This document shows positions 1 through 7,189 of a stretch of DNA of 14,888 bases, piece after piece. The DNA comes from an uncultured Ruminococcus sp. Lineage in GTDB: Bacteria; Bacillota; Clostridia; Oscillospirales; CAG-272. The stretch covers positions 1-14,888 of the forward strand of contig CACXBN010000208.1 in the NCBI GenBank assembly GCA_902765885.1, given 5' to 3'. The notes below the pieces were generated by a model, which was not told the origin of the DNA, did not search any database, and saw only the letters and a list, made by a program, of their open reading frames with translations. How positions within the stretch are numbered: position 1 is the first letter of the stretch; every line of letters starts with the position of its first letter. The position numbers were made by a program, and so were the translations under genes.

Positions 1-1
1 G

Positions 2-2068
2 GTGGGAAGCGACAGCGTGGCTGCTCTCTGGGATTTCAACCACCCATACAGATTCAACGGTGAAATGCCGGAAACCACTATAAACAACCTCGGGGCATAC
101 ATAAAGCATGTCCACATCAAGGATTCAGTGGTCGAAAACGGGAAACTCATCTATAAAATGGTAGGTGAAGGTGATTTGCCGCCTATGGCTGATTATATGA
201 AAGCCCTGAAATCCCTTAACTATGAAGGATACATTTCTCTTGAATGGATGAAGCAGTATGCGCCGGATCTTTCTGACCCCGGTGTCGTATTTCCGCACTT
301 CGCACACTTCATGTCAAGATATCTCGGCATAAATGAGAGCAGCGCGAGACTTATCCCGAACAACAGGGGGACCGGATATTATGTTTGGCCGAAAGAACAG
401 CTTATCGACCTCACATTCCCGCAGGTCCTCGACAGAATGGTAGAAGAATTCCCCGACAAATACGCATTCAGATATACAACATGCGACTATACGAGAACAT
501 GGTCGGAATTCAGAGACGATGTGGACAACTTTGCCAGAGCTCTTATCTCTCTCGGCGTAAAACAGGGAGACCATGTTGCAATATGGGCTACCAATGTGCC
601 GGAATGGTACATAACATTCTGGGCAACCGTCAAAATAGGAGCAGTTCTTGTTACGGTAAATACCGCATACAAAGTGCATGAGGCAGATTATCTGCTGAGA
701 CAGTCGGACACTCATACTCTCGTTATGATCGACGGATACAAGGATTCGGATTATGTCGGAATCATAAAGGAACTCATTCCGGAGCTCGAAGACAACGAAG
801 ATGAAAACGGAAATGTCAAACCTCTTCACGCGAGAAGACTTCCGTTTTTGAGAAACATCATTACCATAGAGTCAAAGCAAAAAGGCTGCCTGACATGGAA
901 AGACGCACTGGCTGTAGCTGACAGAACCTCCATCGATGCTGTGTACAGACGTCAGGCAATGATCAACAAGCATGATGTGTGCAATATGCAGTATACAAGC
1001 GGAACAACGGGATTCCCGAAAGGCGTTATGCTCACTCACTACAATGTCGTCAACAACGGAAAGGCGATCGGTGACTGCATGGATCTTTCCACTGCCGACA
1101 GAATGATGATACAGGTGCCGATGTTCCATTGCTTCGGCATGGTACTTGCGATGACTGCATCCATGACCCACGGAGTAACGATGTCCCCGATTCCCGCGTT
1201 CTCCCCCAGACTCGGGCTTGAGTGCATAGACAAAGAAAAAATCACTGCTTTCCACGGAGTCCCGACGATGTTTATAGCCATGCTGGGACATGAAAATTTC
1301 CCGAAAACTGATTTTTCTCAGATGAGAACGGGGATCATGGCAGGATCTCCTTGTCCCATAAAGGTCATGGAAGAAGTTATAGAAAAAATGCACATGACCG
1401 AAATATGCATTACATACGGACAGACAGAGGCATCCCCTGCCACGACGATGTCAAAGACAACGGATTCCATTGAGCAGAGGGTGAACACGGTCGGAAGCGC
1501 AATATACGGTGTGGAATGCAAGATAGTCAATCCGGAGACCGGAGAAGACTGTCCTGACAATGTTGACGGAGAATTTGTTGCCCGTGGATACAATATCATG
1601 AAGGGATATTACAAGATGCCTGAGGCCACTGCCGTTGCCATAGACAAGGACGGATGGCTGCACACAGGAGACATAGCAAGAAGGCTCCCGGACGGATATT
1701 ATAAAATAACCGGGCGTATCAAGGATATGATCATAAGGGGAGGAGAAAACATCTACCCGAAAGAGATAGAAGATTTTATATATACATATCCGAAGGTACA
1801 GGATGTGCAGGTGATAGGAGTACCTGACAAGGCATACGGGGAAGAAATCATGGCCTGTGTGATCAAAAAACCCGGTGAAGAATGCACCGCGGACGAAATA
1901 AAAGACTATGTCAGAACCCATATGGCGAAACACAAAGTACCGAGATACGTAATGTTTGTCGACAGCTTCCCGATGAATGCTGCAGGAAAAATACTGAAAT
2001 ATAAAATGAGAGACGAAATGAAAGAAAGACCTGAATTCAAGGAAGCTGCAGGTATCGTGACGGCATAA
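2..2068 (+). CDS. TIM-barrel isomerase / acyl-CoA synthetase fusion (5'-truncated)
   Basis: The frame is open at the left edge, so the true start lies outside the window; the GTG at base 2 falls inside a domain and is not a credible start. Visible residues 1-100 are the C-terminal part of a xylose-isomerase-like TIM barrel (AP endonuclease 2 / sugar phosphate isomerase fold): WDFNH at 10-14, HVHIKD at 36-41, GEGDLP at 55-60 and LEW at 80-82, which hold the usual metal-binding Asp, His and Glu. From about residue 120 an AMP-forming synthetase begins. Its P-loop YTSGTTGFPKG is at 331-341, YGQTE at 472-476, then a GWLHTGD block, GRIKDMIIRGGENIYP, and the C-terminal catalytic Lys in AAGK (K663). 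This half is full length and should activate a carboxylic acid, probably a medium or long fatty acid, through an acyl-AMP to the CoA thioester. The substrate is not readable. The fusion is clear; the joint role is unknown. Confidence 0.9.
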   Translation: MGSDSVAALWDFNHPYRFNGEMPETTINNLGAYIKHVHIKDSVVENGKLIYKMVGEGDLPPMADYMKALKSLNYEGYISLEWMKQYAPDLSDPGVVFPHFAHFMSRYLGINESSARLIPNNRGTGYYVWPKEQLIDLTFPQVLDRMVEEFPDKYAFRYTTCDYTRTWSEFRDDVDNFARALISLGVKQGDHVAIWATNVPEWYITFWATVKIGAVLVTVNTAYKVHEADYLLRQSDTHTLVMIDGYKDSDYVGIIKELIPELEDNEDENGNVKPLHARRLPFLRNIITIESKQKGCLTWKDALAVADRTSIDAVYRRQAMINKHDVCNMQYTSGTTGFPKGVMLTHYNVVNNGKAIGDCMDLSTADRMMIQVPMFHCFGMVLAMTASMTHGVTMSPIPAFSPRLGLECIDKEKITAFHGVPTMFIAMLGHENFPKTDFSQMRTGIMAGSPCPIKVMEEVIEKMHMTEICITYGQTEASPATTMSKTTDSIEQRVNTVGSAIYGVECKIVNPETGEDCPDNVDGEFVARGYNIMKGYYKMPEATAVAIDKDGWLHTGDIARRLPDGYYKITGRIKDMIIRGGENIYPKEIEDFIYTYPKVQDVQVIGVPDKAYGEEIMACVIKKPGEECTADEIKDYVRTHMAKHKVPRYVMFVDSFPMNAAGKILKYKMRDEMKERPEFKEAAGIVTA

Positions 2069-2070
2069 AA

Positions 2071-2096
2071 AAAGAGCCCTTGCTTGTTGGCTCTTT
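2071..2096 (+). terminator. First terminator hairpin after the synthetase gene
   Basis: A perfect 8-bp stem AAAGAGCC / GGCTCTTT encloses a 10-base loop and starts three bases after the TAA stop (2066-2068). The following bases are only moderately T-rich (GTATAGTTTATTTCTTT), so it may work together with the stronger hairpin just downstream. Confidence 0.65.
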
Positions 2097-2116
2097 GTAT
2101 AGTTTATTTCTTTCCA

Positions 2117-2165
2117 AAAGGAGCTGTGGAAAATGATTTTCATTTTCTTAAAGCTCCTTTTTCTG
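2117..2165. terminator. Long two-part hairpin, probably a bidirectional terminator
   Basis: The outer stem AAAGGAGCT (2117-2125) pairs with AGCTCCTTT (2152-2160). Inside it a second perfect stem, GAAAATGA / TCATTTTC with a three-base loop, forms the tip. T residues follow on the + strand (2158-2162), and the complementary strand also reads CTCCTTTT. It sits between two convergent genes, so it can stop transcripts from both sides. The remaining bases up to the hydrolase stop at 2215 show nothing else recognisable. Confidence 0.75.
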
Positions 2166-2214
2166 CCTGATTTTCAGCCCGACTTCGTGAGATTATGCTG
2201 CGTCACGCTCCGCG

Positions 2215-3009
2215 TTAACCGCAGTAAGGAGTTCCGTTAAGTCCTGATTTGTAAAAATCCTCCGGGTTACTCATTATGATGTGATCGATGTATGCTTCCA
2301 TCATTCTTGCCGTGAGTACATATCCCGCAGGATTCATGTGTCCGTTCATAAAAAACACTTTCATGAATTCGGAATCATATCGCGGGGCGTATTTGTAAAA
2401 GTCAATTACGTAGGTTCTGTTGTACAATGAAGCTATTTCATGAATGAGAGAAGCGTGAATTCCGGAGATATCATCATATTTTTGCTCTTCATGCGGCATG
2501 GTGACAAGGAAAAAGTAAGCGTTCGGGCTTATTATCCTGTACCTGTCGATTATTGTTGCATACAGACCCGCAAAAGTATCCCTGTTGTTTTCGGGGTGAC
2601 CAGGACAGATGTCAGAGACTGACCCGAGAGGATGTACGGAATCTGAAGGTTGATTGCGGTCATTCGCGCCAAGAGCGATTATATAGGCATGCGAAGCTTT
2701 TTCGGGATTCCAGAAGTCCATTTTGTCAGCAAAACTTTTAACATATTCGATTGCCGTCATTCCGCCTCTGGAAAAATTGTATACAGTGCTTCCGACGTGT
2801 CTTCCGAGAAATTGTCCCCAGGAATATTCAAACATGTCGATATACTCCATTCTTCCGGGATTAGACTCGCTGGGCACTTCAAATTCTCCGCTGGACAGGC
2901 TGTCTCCTATACATGCAATCTTTCTGAAGATTCCCGCCAGTCCGAGAAGGTGATTTATACCGTTGAAGGGATTGTTTTTGTCAGCGGTAAGTTTGTCGAT
3001 ATAGTACAT
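2215..3009 (-). CDS. SGNH/GDSL-family hydrolase (esterase/lipase-like)
   Basis: The 264-residue product belongs to the SGNH hydrolase superfamily, which cleaves ester bonds in lipids, acetylated sugars and similar substrates. Block I is GDSLSSGE at 35-42 with nucleophile Ser37, block II is the Gly in FSRGGMT near 82-83, block III is GAND at 114-117 with Asn116, and block V is the His in NGHMNPAGY (His224). The Asp usually three residues before this His (DxxH) is Met221, so the classic dyad is incomplete here. No signal peptide or membrane segment is seen, so a cytoplasmic enzyme is likely. The ATG at 3009 was chosen because GGAGG lies 8 bases upstream (complement of 3018-3022); a GTG at 3042 in the same frame lacks such a site. 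The substrate cannot be predicted. Confidence 0.88.
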   Translation of the reverse strand: MYYIDKLTADKNNPFNGINHLLGLAGIFRKIACIGDSLSSGEFEVPSESNPGRMEYIDMFEYSWGQFLGRHVGSTVYNFSRGGMTAIEYVKSFADKMDFWNPEKASHAYIIALGANDRNQPSDSVHPLGSVSDICPGHPENNRDTFAGLYATIIDRYRIISPNAYFFLVTMPHEEQKYDDISGIHASLIHEIASLYNRTYVIDFYKYAPRYDSEFMKVFFMNGHMNPAGYVLTARMMEAYIDHIIMSNPEDFYKSGLNGTPYCG

Positions 3010-3088
3010 GATTTCTTCCTCCGTTATATGGGAGATTAACACATTCGGAAATATATATCAAGAACAACACAGGTGAACGGCAAAATTT

Positions 3089-3113
3089 CTCCGATTGGTT
3101 CAGCGATTCGGAG
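3089..3113 (-). terminator. Hairpin with flanking A and T runs upstream of the SGNH gene
   Basis: The stem CTCCGA (3089-3094) / TCGGAG (3108-3113) has a 13-base loop. It is flanked by AAAATTT on one side and AGTTTT on the other, so on the - strand the hairpin is followed by AAATTTT. It may be a weak terminator, or a leader structure of the SGNH gene, which starts 80 bp further on. No convincing promoter was found for that gene in this spacer. Confidence 0.35.
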
Positions 3114-3167
3114 AGTTTTCCTGGCTTTTCACCGACAGCAGTATCACATTTATATAGTATACCGCAA

Positions 3168-3198
3168 AAACCAGAATCGCCTCTTGTGATCCGAGTTT
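3168..3198 (-). terminator. Decayed duplicate of the infB terminator
   Basis: This hairpin is the counterpart of the infB terminator at 4109-4142. On the - strand AAACTCG faces CTGGTTT followed by TTG. One pair is mismatched and one is a wobble, so it is weaker than the inner copy but may still terminate transcripts leaving the insert. Confidence 0.5.
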
Positions 3199-3205
3199 AT
3201 CTGGC

Positions 3206-3310
3206 TTATCTTTCGACTTCTTCCATTACATATGCTTCAAGGGTGTCCCCTACCTGAATGTCAAGACACTTTTTAAGTCCGATACCGCATTCATAACCTG
3301 CGGCCACTTC
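3206..3310 (-). pseudogene. infB 3'-terminal fragment (last ~35 codons)
   Basis: The encoded tail EVAAGYECGIGL...AYVMEEVER-stop matches the last 34 residues of the intact IF2 at 4150-6843 with three amino acid changes (Glu to Lys, Ile to Thr, Ile to Val) and two silent changes. Upstream of the Glu codon (3308-3310) the frame runs into unrelated, hydrophobic-coding sequence without a ribosome binding site. The GTPase and all other IF2 domains are missing, so this is a non-functional remnant. The ratio of replacement to silent changes fits relaxed selection, though five differences are few. Confidence 0.9.
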
Positions 3311-3403
3311 CCCGAGCTTGACAAAAACTAAAATCCAGGCCCCCAAAAAATATATCAGAAACAGGAAAGCCGACCTCATGTGCATCAAAAACGAATAGAA
3401 ATA

Positions 3404-3430
3404 TGGAGATTTTATGGGAAAAAGTCTCCA
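3404..3430 (-). terminator. Possible terminator after the DUF5071-like gene
   Basis: A 6-bp stem TGGAGA / TCTCCA with a 15-base loop lies about 90 bp beyond the stop of the small gene. On the - strand it is followed by TATTTCTATTCGTTTTTG. The stem is short and the T-run interrupted, so this is a weak call. Confidence 0.3.
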
Positions 3431-3523
3431 CTTTTAGTCACTTGTGGAAAATCACGAAACACAAAAGTCACCTGCCCATCTCAAAATTTTGGCTTATGCA
3501 TTTCTGTCTGTTGTGTTATGAGA

Positions 3524-3919
3524 TTAATAATCGATGTTTCTTTTAATCTTTTTCAAATTGCTCTCCCAAATATCATCACTCAATGCTTGTGCATACTTTA
3601 TACATATTCCATATGCAATATTATAAGAAACATCATCAGAATACCTCTGAATCCTATCAAAAACACGTAGTGCTCCTGGCCAATTCATATCTTGTAACCA
3701 CATAAACAATTCAACTAGATATGGCGAAAGCTCCTCGTCTGTTCTTTTAGACAATATTATGGCACAGTTGTTCCAAACATTTTTGTTGGAATTTTTATTG
3801 CATGGCTGTAAAAACACATTAATATTTTCAACTTTTTCTGCCATTTCTATCCCCTTTTTTTGCTCATGAATATCTTTATTCCAATCAATAAGATTCATAA
3901 TATAGTCGATATCTACCAT
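3524..3919 (-). CDS. DUF5071-like small protein carried by the insert
   Basis: The 131-residue protein contains LVELFMWLQDMNWPGA (68-83), which resembles the WLQDMNWP signature I recall from DUF5071 proteins; those are small, helical and of unknown function. The rest is acidic and helical in appearance, has no signal peptide or membrane segment, and ends in a basic tail (KKIKRNIDY). The start is well supported: GGAGG lies 8 bases before the ATG (complement of 3928-3932). Codon use is strongly AT-biased, unlike neighbouring genes, which points to recent acquisition. It stands alone between the two infB tails. A TTGACA at 4004-4009 on the - strand might be a -35 box, but no good -10 follows. 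A role such as orphan immunity protein is speculation; the function is unknown. Confidence 0.75.
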   Translation of the reverse strand: MVDIDYIMNLIDWNKDIHEQKKGIEMAEKVENINVFLQPCNKNSNKNVWNNCAIILSKRTDEELSPYLVELFMWLQDMNWPGALRVFDRIQRYSDDVSYNIAYGICIKYAQALSDDIWESNLKKIKRNIDY

Positions 3920-4081
3920 AATTTATACCTCCATTTAGATTATTTTGTGTAGTCATGTATTTGATCAAATATCCCGGTGCTAATCTGAATATATCACAAT
4001 ATTTGTCAAATATACACTCCAAAAACAGTGAAATATATAGTATAAGGCGTAATATCATATTTTTACATAATAATTCTCGAA

Positions 4082-4254
4082 CAGTATCACATTTTTACAG
4101 TATACCGTAAAAAACCCGAATCGCTTCTAGTGATCCGGGTTTGTCTGGCTTATCTTTCGACTTCTTCCATTATATATGCTTCAAGGATGTCCCCTACCTG
4201 AATGTCAAGGCACTTTTCAAGTCCGATACCGCATTCATAACCTGCGGCAACTTC
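4082..4254. repeat. Direct repeat, inner copy (functional infB tail and terminator)
   Basis: This is the partner of 3139-3310. It comprises the last 35 codons of the intact infB, its terminator and about 27 bp beyond. The right end of the similarity lies inside infB at the codon for Glu in EVAAGYE; the left end is at CAGTATCAC, next to the insert. Confidence 0.9.
4109..4142 (-). terminator. Rho-independent terminator of the rimP-infB operon
   Basis: On the - strand AAACCCG (4136-4142) pairs with CGGGTTT (4112-4118), and an inner GATC/GATT pairing extends the stem. A run of six T residues follows (complement of 4109-4114). It begins 8 bases after the infB stop codon and closes the operon. Confidence 0.85.
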
Positions 4255-6843
4255 ACGAACATCGTCTTTGAAACGGCGGAGAGAGGAGATCTTGTCCTCC
4301 ATAATCACTATGCCGTCTCTTACGATTCTGATCTGAGACTGACGAGTGACTTTTCCGTCCTGAACATAGGAACCGGCAATTACGCCGACGCCGGGAACCT
4401 TGATGGTCTGGCGCACTTCAATGTGACCGAGAAGAACCTCTTTGAATGTAGGAGCAAGAAGACCTTTCATAGCGGCCTTTATCTCTTCGATGCATTCATA
4501 AATGATTCTGTATGTTCTGATATCAACACCCTGTCTTTCCGCTGAATCGAGAGCGGATTTGTCCGGGCGTACATTGAATCCGACAATGATTGCGTCAGAG
4601 GAAGCGGCAAGCATAACATCCGACTCGGTGATTCCGCCGACTGCTGAATGAATTACTCTGACTTTAACTTCGTCATTGGATATTTTTTCAAGAGAAGCCT
4701 TGACAGCTTCAGCCGATCCGCCGACATCTGCCTTAACTATTACATTAAGCTCCTTGACACCTGCTGCGATTGCATTGAACAGTTCGTCAAGGTTGACCTT
4801 TGAGTTCTGCTTGAACTGGCTCTCTTTGGCTTTTTCTCTTCTCTGATCTGCGAGTTCACGGGCCATTCTCTCGTCCTGGACGGCATTGAATTCGTCACCT
4901 GCCATCGGAACTTCCGCAAGTCCTGTTATTTCAACGGGAACTGACGGGCCTGCTTCCTTAAGAAGCTGTCCCTTGTCGTTTGCCATGGCTCTGACGTGTC
5001 CGACGGAAGTGCCTGCTATCACAACATCACCGGATCTGAGAGTTCCGTCCTGAACAAGAACCGTTGCAACGGGTCCGCGTCCTTTGTCGAGTTTGGCTTC
5101 TATAACGACACCGCGGGCTCTCTTCTTCGGATTTGCCTTGAATTCCTTAACATCTGCTATAAGGAGGATATCTTCGAGAAGCTCATTGAGACCCATTCCG
5201 GTGAGAGCGGAAACGGGGACACACATGATGTCGCCGCCCCATTCTTCGGGGACAAGGTCATATTTTGTGAGTTCGGTTTTGACCTGTTCTGCATTTGCGT
5301 GAGGCTTGTCCATCTTGTTGATGGCAACTATGATTTCGATGCCTGCTGCTTTTGCGTGATTGATAGCTTCAACGGTCTGAGGCATGATTCCGTCATCTCC
5401 CGCAACAACGAGGATGGCGATGTCAGTAGCCTGAGCGCCTCTTGCTCTCATGGCTGTAAATGCCTCATGTCCAGGTGTGTCGAGGAAGGTTATGTCGCGT
5501 CCGTTTACCGTCACTCTGTATGCACCGATGTGCTGAGTGATACCGCCGGCCTCGCCGGAGGTTACGTTCGTATGGCGGATGGCATCGAGGATCGATGTCT
5601 TTCCATGGTCAACATGTCCCATTACACACACGACCGGTGCTCTCGGAACGAGATCGCCTTCATCTTCGGGCTCTTCGCTGAACAGTTTCTCTTCTATCGT
5701 GACTTTTACTTCTTTTGTGACTATTGCGCCGAGTTCATCAGCTATGAGGTAAGCTGTGTCATAGTCGACTTCCTGGTTGACTGTTGCCATCACTCCCATG
5801 AGCATAAGTCTCTTCATACAGTCGGCGACTGTAATCTTGAGTCTCTGTGCAAGCTCCCCGACTGTGATCTCATCCGGAATGCTGACCTTGAGAGGCGCTT
5901 TCTTTGCTTTTTCGGCATTCTGTCTGCGAAGCTTTTCCATTGCGGCGCGGTCTTTTTCATTCCCGCGTTTTCCGCCTTTTTTGAGCTTCTGCTTGTTGGA
6001 ACGGGTGTCGTCTATATCGGAAGCGAAATTATCAAGCTTTTCATCATACTTGGAAAGGTCGACGGATGTTCCTCTGGTATCAACGACTCTTACTCCGCCG
6101 GTGCGCTTCTTTTCCACACCCTGTTCGATTTTTGGCTTCGGCTGCGGTTTGACGGGAGCGCGGTCGATGTTTTGCATCTGTTTATTCTGGGGTTTTCCGT
6201 ATCCGCCCTTTTGAACGTTGTTCTGCTGGTTGAAGCGGTTCTGTCCCTGATTCTGACCCTGCTGATTTCTGCCCTGCTGGCCGTTTCTGGTATTATTGTT
6301 TGCTTTCTGATTCTGGTTCTGGGAAGCCTGCTGGTTCATGATGCTGGGATTTTTAAGTCTTTCTTCAGCTTCAGCGCGTACACGCGCAGCGATCTCAGCT
6401 CTCTTTTTGGCTTCTTCGTCAGCTTTTTTCTTGGCTTCAGCCTCAGCTTTTTCGCGGGCTTCTTTCTCTGCTTTGCGCTTTGCTTCCTCTTCGGCCTTCC
6501 TCTTGGCTTCTTCTTCGGCTCTCGCCTTTTCTTCAGCCTCCCTGCGGGCTTTTTCTTCAGCTTCCGCTTTTTCACGCTCGGCTCTCTGTTCAGGAGACTC
6601 AGGCAGTATGATAGACGTCTTGCCGGAAACATATCCGCTCAAGTCCGTTATCCGAGCCTTGTCGGTCAAATCGCTGAAAAAGATGCTTATCTCGTCAGCT
6701 TCAAGCACGGTGTTATTTCCCTTTCCGGGCATACCGAGTCCTTCAAGCATAACGGTAAGATCCCTCGGTTTGACATTTAAGTCTTTAGCTATCTGGCTTA
6801 CTTTGAACATCGAATTCGATTTCACTGCCATCTGTTTAGTCAT
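4150..6843 (-). CDS. infB: Translation initiation factor IF-2
   Basis: IF2 is the GTPase that brings initiator fMet-tRNA to the 30S subunit and promotes subunit joining. The 897-residue protein has an IF2 N-terminal domain (about 12-60, FKVSQIAKDLNV) and a long Ala/Glu/Lys/Arg helix (about 84-165). An Asn/Gln-rich linker (about 165-225) and a second IF2_N domain (about 320-370) follow. The GTPase has GHVDHGKT at 409-416, DTPGH at 455-459 and NKMD at 509-512; then come domain II, domain III and the C-terminal fMet-tRNA-binding domain ending MEEVER. The length is close to E. coli IF2 and longer than B. subtilis IF2 because of the linker. The first ATG overlaps the ylxQ stop (ATGACTAA); its AAAGG lies directly against it, so the ATG at 6831, with a spacer of about 11 bases, is an equally possible start. 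Confidence 0.98.
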   Translation of the reverse strand: MTKQMAVKSNSMFKVSQIAKDLNVKPRDLTVMLEGLGMPGKGNNTVLEADEISIFFSDLTDKARITDLSGYVSGKTSIILPESPEQRAEREKAEAEEKARREAEEKARAEEEAKRKAEEEAKRKAEKEAREKAEAEAKKKADEEAKKRAEIAARVRAEAEERLKNPSIMNQQASQNQNQKANNNTRNGQQGRNQQGQNQGQNRFNQQNNVQKGGYGKPQNKQMQNIDRAPVKPQPKPKIEQGVEKKRTGGVRVVDTRGTSVDLSKYDEKLDNFASDIDDTRSNKQKLKKGGKRGNEKDRAAMEKLRRQNAEKAKKAPLKVSIPDEITVGELAQRLKITVADCMKRLMLMGVMATVNQEVDYDTAYLIADELGAIVTKEVKVTIEEKLFSEEPEDEGDLVPRAPVVCVMGHVDHGKTSILDAIRHTNVTSGEAGGITQHIGAYRVTVNGRDITFLDTPGHEAFTAMRARGAQATDIAILVVAGDDGIMPQTVEAINHAKAAGIEIIVAINKMDKPHANAEQVKTELTKYDLVPEEWGGDIMCVPVSALTGMGLNELLEDILLIADVKEFKANPKKRARGVVIEAKLDKGRGPVATVLVQDGTLRSGDVVIAGTSVGHVRAMANDKGQLLKEAGPSVPVEITGLAEVPMAGDEFNAVQDERMARELADQRREKAKESQFKQNSKVNLDELFNAIAAGVKELNVIVKADVGGSAEAVKASLEKISNDEVKVRVIHSAVGGITESDVMLAASSDAIIVGFNVRPDKSALDSAERQGVDIRTYRIIYECIEEIKAAMKGLLAPTFKEVLLGHIEVRQTIKVPGVGVIAGSYVQDGKVTRQSQIRIVRDGIVIMEDKISSLRRFKDDVREVAAGYECGIGLEKCLDIQVGDILEAYIMEEVER

Positions 6844-7189
6844 CCTTTCTGTTCGTGAGAGAAGAGTTGTTTTTTTCTATGAGTTCGTCGTGGACTTTTT
6901 TCCATGGTCCGCGGCCGGTAAATGCGAGTGAGGAACAGGAAAATCTTTTTCCTATAGCTGATGCAAGATCTTCTGAAGACATATCCGACACGATCGCTTC
7001 TGTCTTGTAAAATGCACATTTGTCCGTGATCTGCTTGAGAGTCCTTTCGGACGCATCAGAAGAGACAAGAACGAATTTTGCCCTGCCTGAACGGATGTCT
7101 CCGAGTATCCTGTCAAATCCGAAGGTGACCCCCCCGGCGGACATGCATAAACCTATATTTCCTGAAATATGTGAGGAAGCTGTACCCAT
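6836..7189 (-). CDS. ylxQ: L7Ae/L30e-family ribosome-associated RNA-binding protein YlxQ
   Basis: The 117-residue protein has the L7Ae/L30e fold pattern: GLCMSAGGVTFGFDRIL near 13-29, then AKFVLVSSDASERTLKQI, and SSEDLASAIGK followed by SSLAFTG. Members bind kink-turn-like RNA; the B. subtilis relative at this operon position is ribosome-associated, but its exact role is not established. GGAGG lies 7 bases before the ATG (complement of 7197-7201), inside the end of rnpM, whose TGA overlaps the start as TGATG. This suggests translational coupling. The gene overlaps infB by 8 bp. The basic and acidic tail after LAFTG (about 92-117) is a little longer than usual. Confidence 0.9.
   Translation of the reverse strand: MGTASSHISGNIGLCMSAGGVTFGFDRILGDIRSGRAKFVLVSSDASERTLKQITDKCAFYKTEAIVSDMSSEDLASAIGKRFSCSSLAFTGRGPWKKVHDELIEKNNSSLTNRKDD

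Larger units (their letters stand above)
3139..3310. repeat. Direct repeat, outer copy of the infB 3' end plus terminator
   Basis: This stretch matches 4082-4254 in the same orientation. By hand alignment the part within the infB reading frame differs at 5 of about 105 positions. The part beyond the stop differs at roughly 8 of 67 positions with one indel. Similarity stops abruptly inside the frame just after 3310. It is the outer boundary of the AT-rich insert. Confidence 0.9.
3311..4081. mobile_element. AT-rich insert of about 770 bp between infB-tail direct repeats
   Basis: The segment is visibly richer in A and T than the genes on either side and is bounded exactly by the two copies of the infB tail. 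It holds one supported gene (3524-3919, - strand), a small hairpin after it, and about 160 bp of AT-rich upstream sequence. No integrase, transposase, resolvase or terminal inverted repeat was found. The arrangement of intact infB, insert, then infB tail is the expected product of single-crossover integration of a circle carrying the infB tail. A tandem duplication followed by insertion would look the same. Calling it mobile is inference. Confidence 0.5.

Noticed and set aside
3206..3388. A 60-codon open frame containing the infB tail, as a possible membrane peptide
   Set aside because: Its second half is a duplicated infB fragment and the first half is accidental AT-rich sequence; there is no ribosome binding site.
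3380..3670. A 96-codon + strand frame in the insert
   Set aside because: It overlaps the better supported DUF5071-like gene on the other strand and has no ribosome site or coherent protein pattern.
3940..3990. A -10-like AATAAT with TTGATC 18 bases upstream on the - strand before the DUF5071-like gene
   Set aside because: The predicted start would fall on the ribosome binding site itself, so it is unlikely to be the main promoter.
6160..6600. CRISPR-like or tandem repeat array in the infB linker region
   Set aside because: The repetition comes from codons for a low-complexity protein segment; unit length and spacing are not regular.
6336..6632. A Lys/Arg-rich 98-codon frame on the same strand as infB
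   Set aside because: It is a frame-shifted reading of the repetitive Ala/Glu/Lys codons in the IF2 charged helix.
4996..6780. A 594-codon open frame on the + strand opposite infB
   Set aside because: It is the mirror of the infB coding frame; it has Cys/Ser/Phe-rich low-quality sequence, no ribosome site and no recognisable domain.
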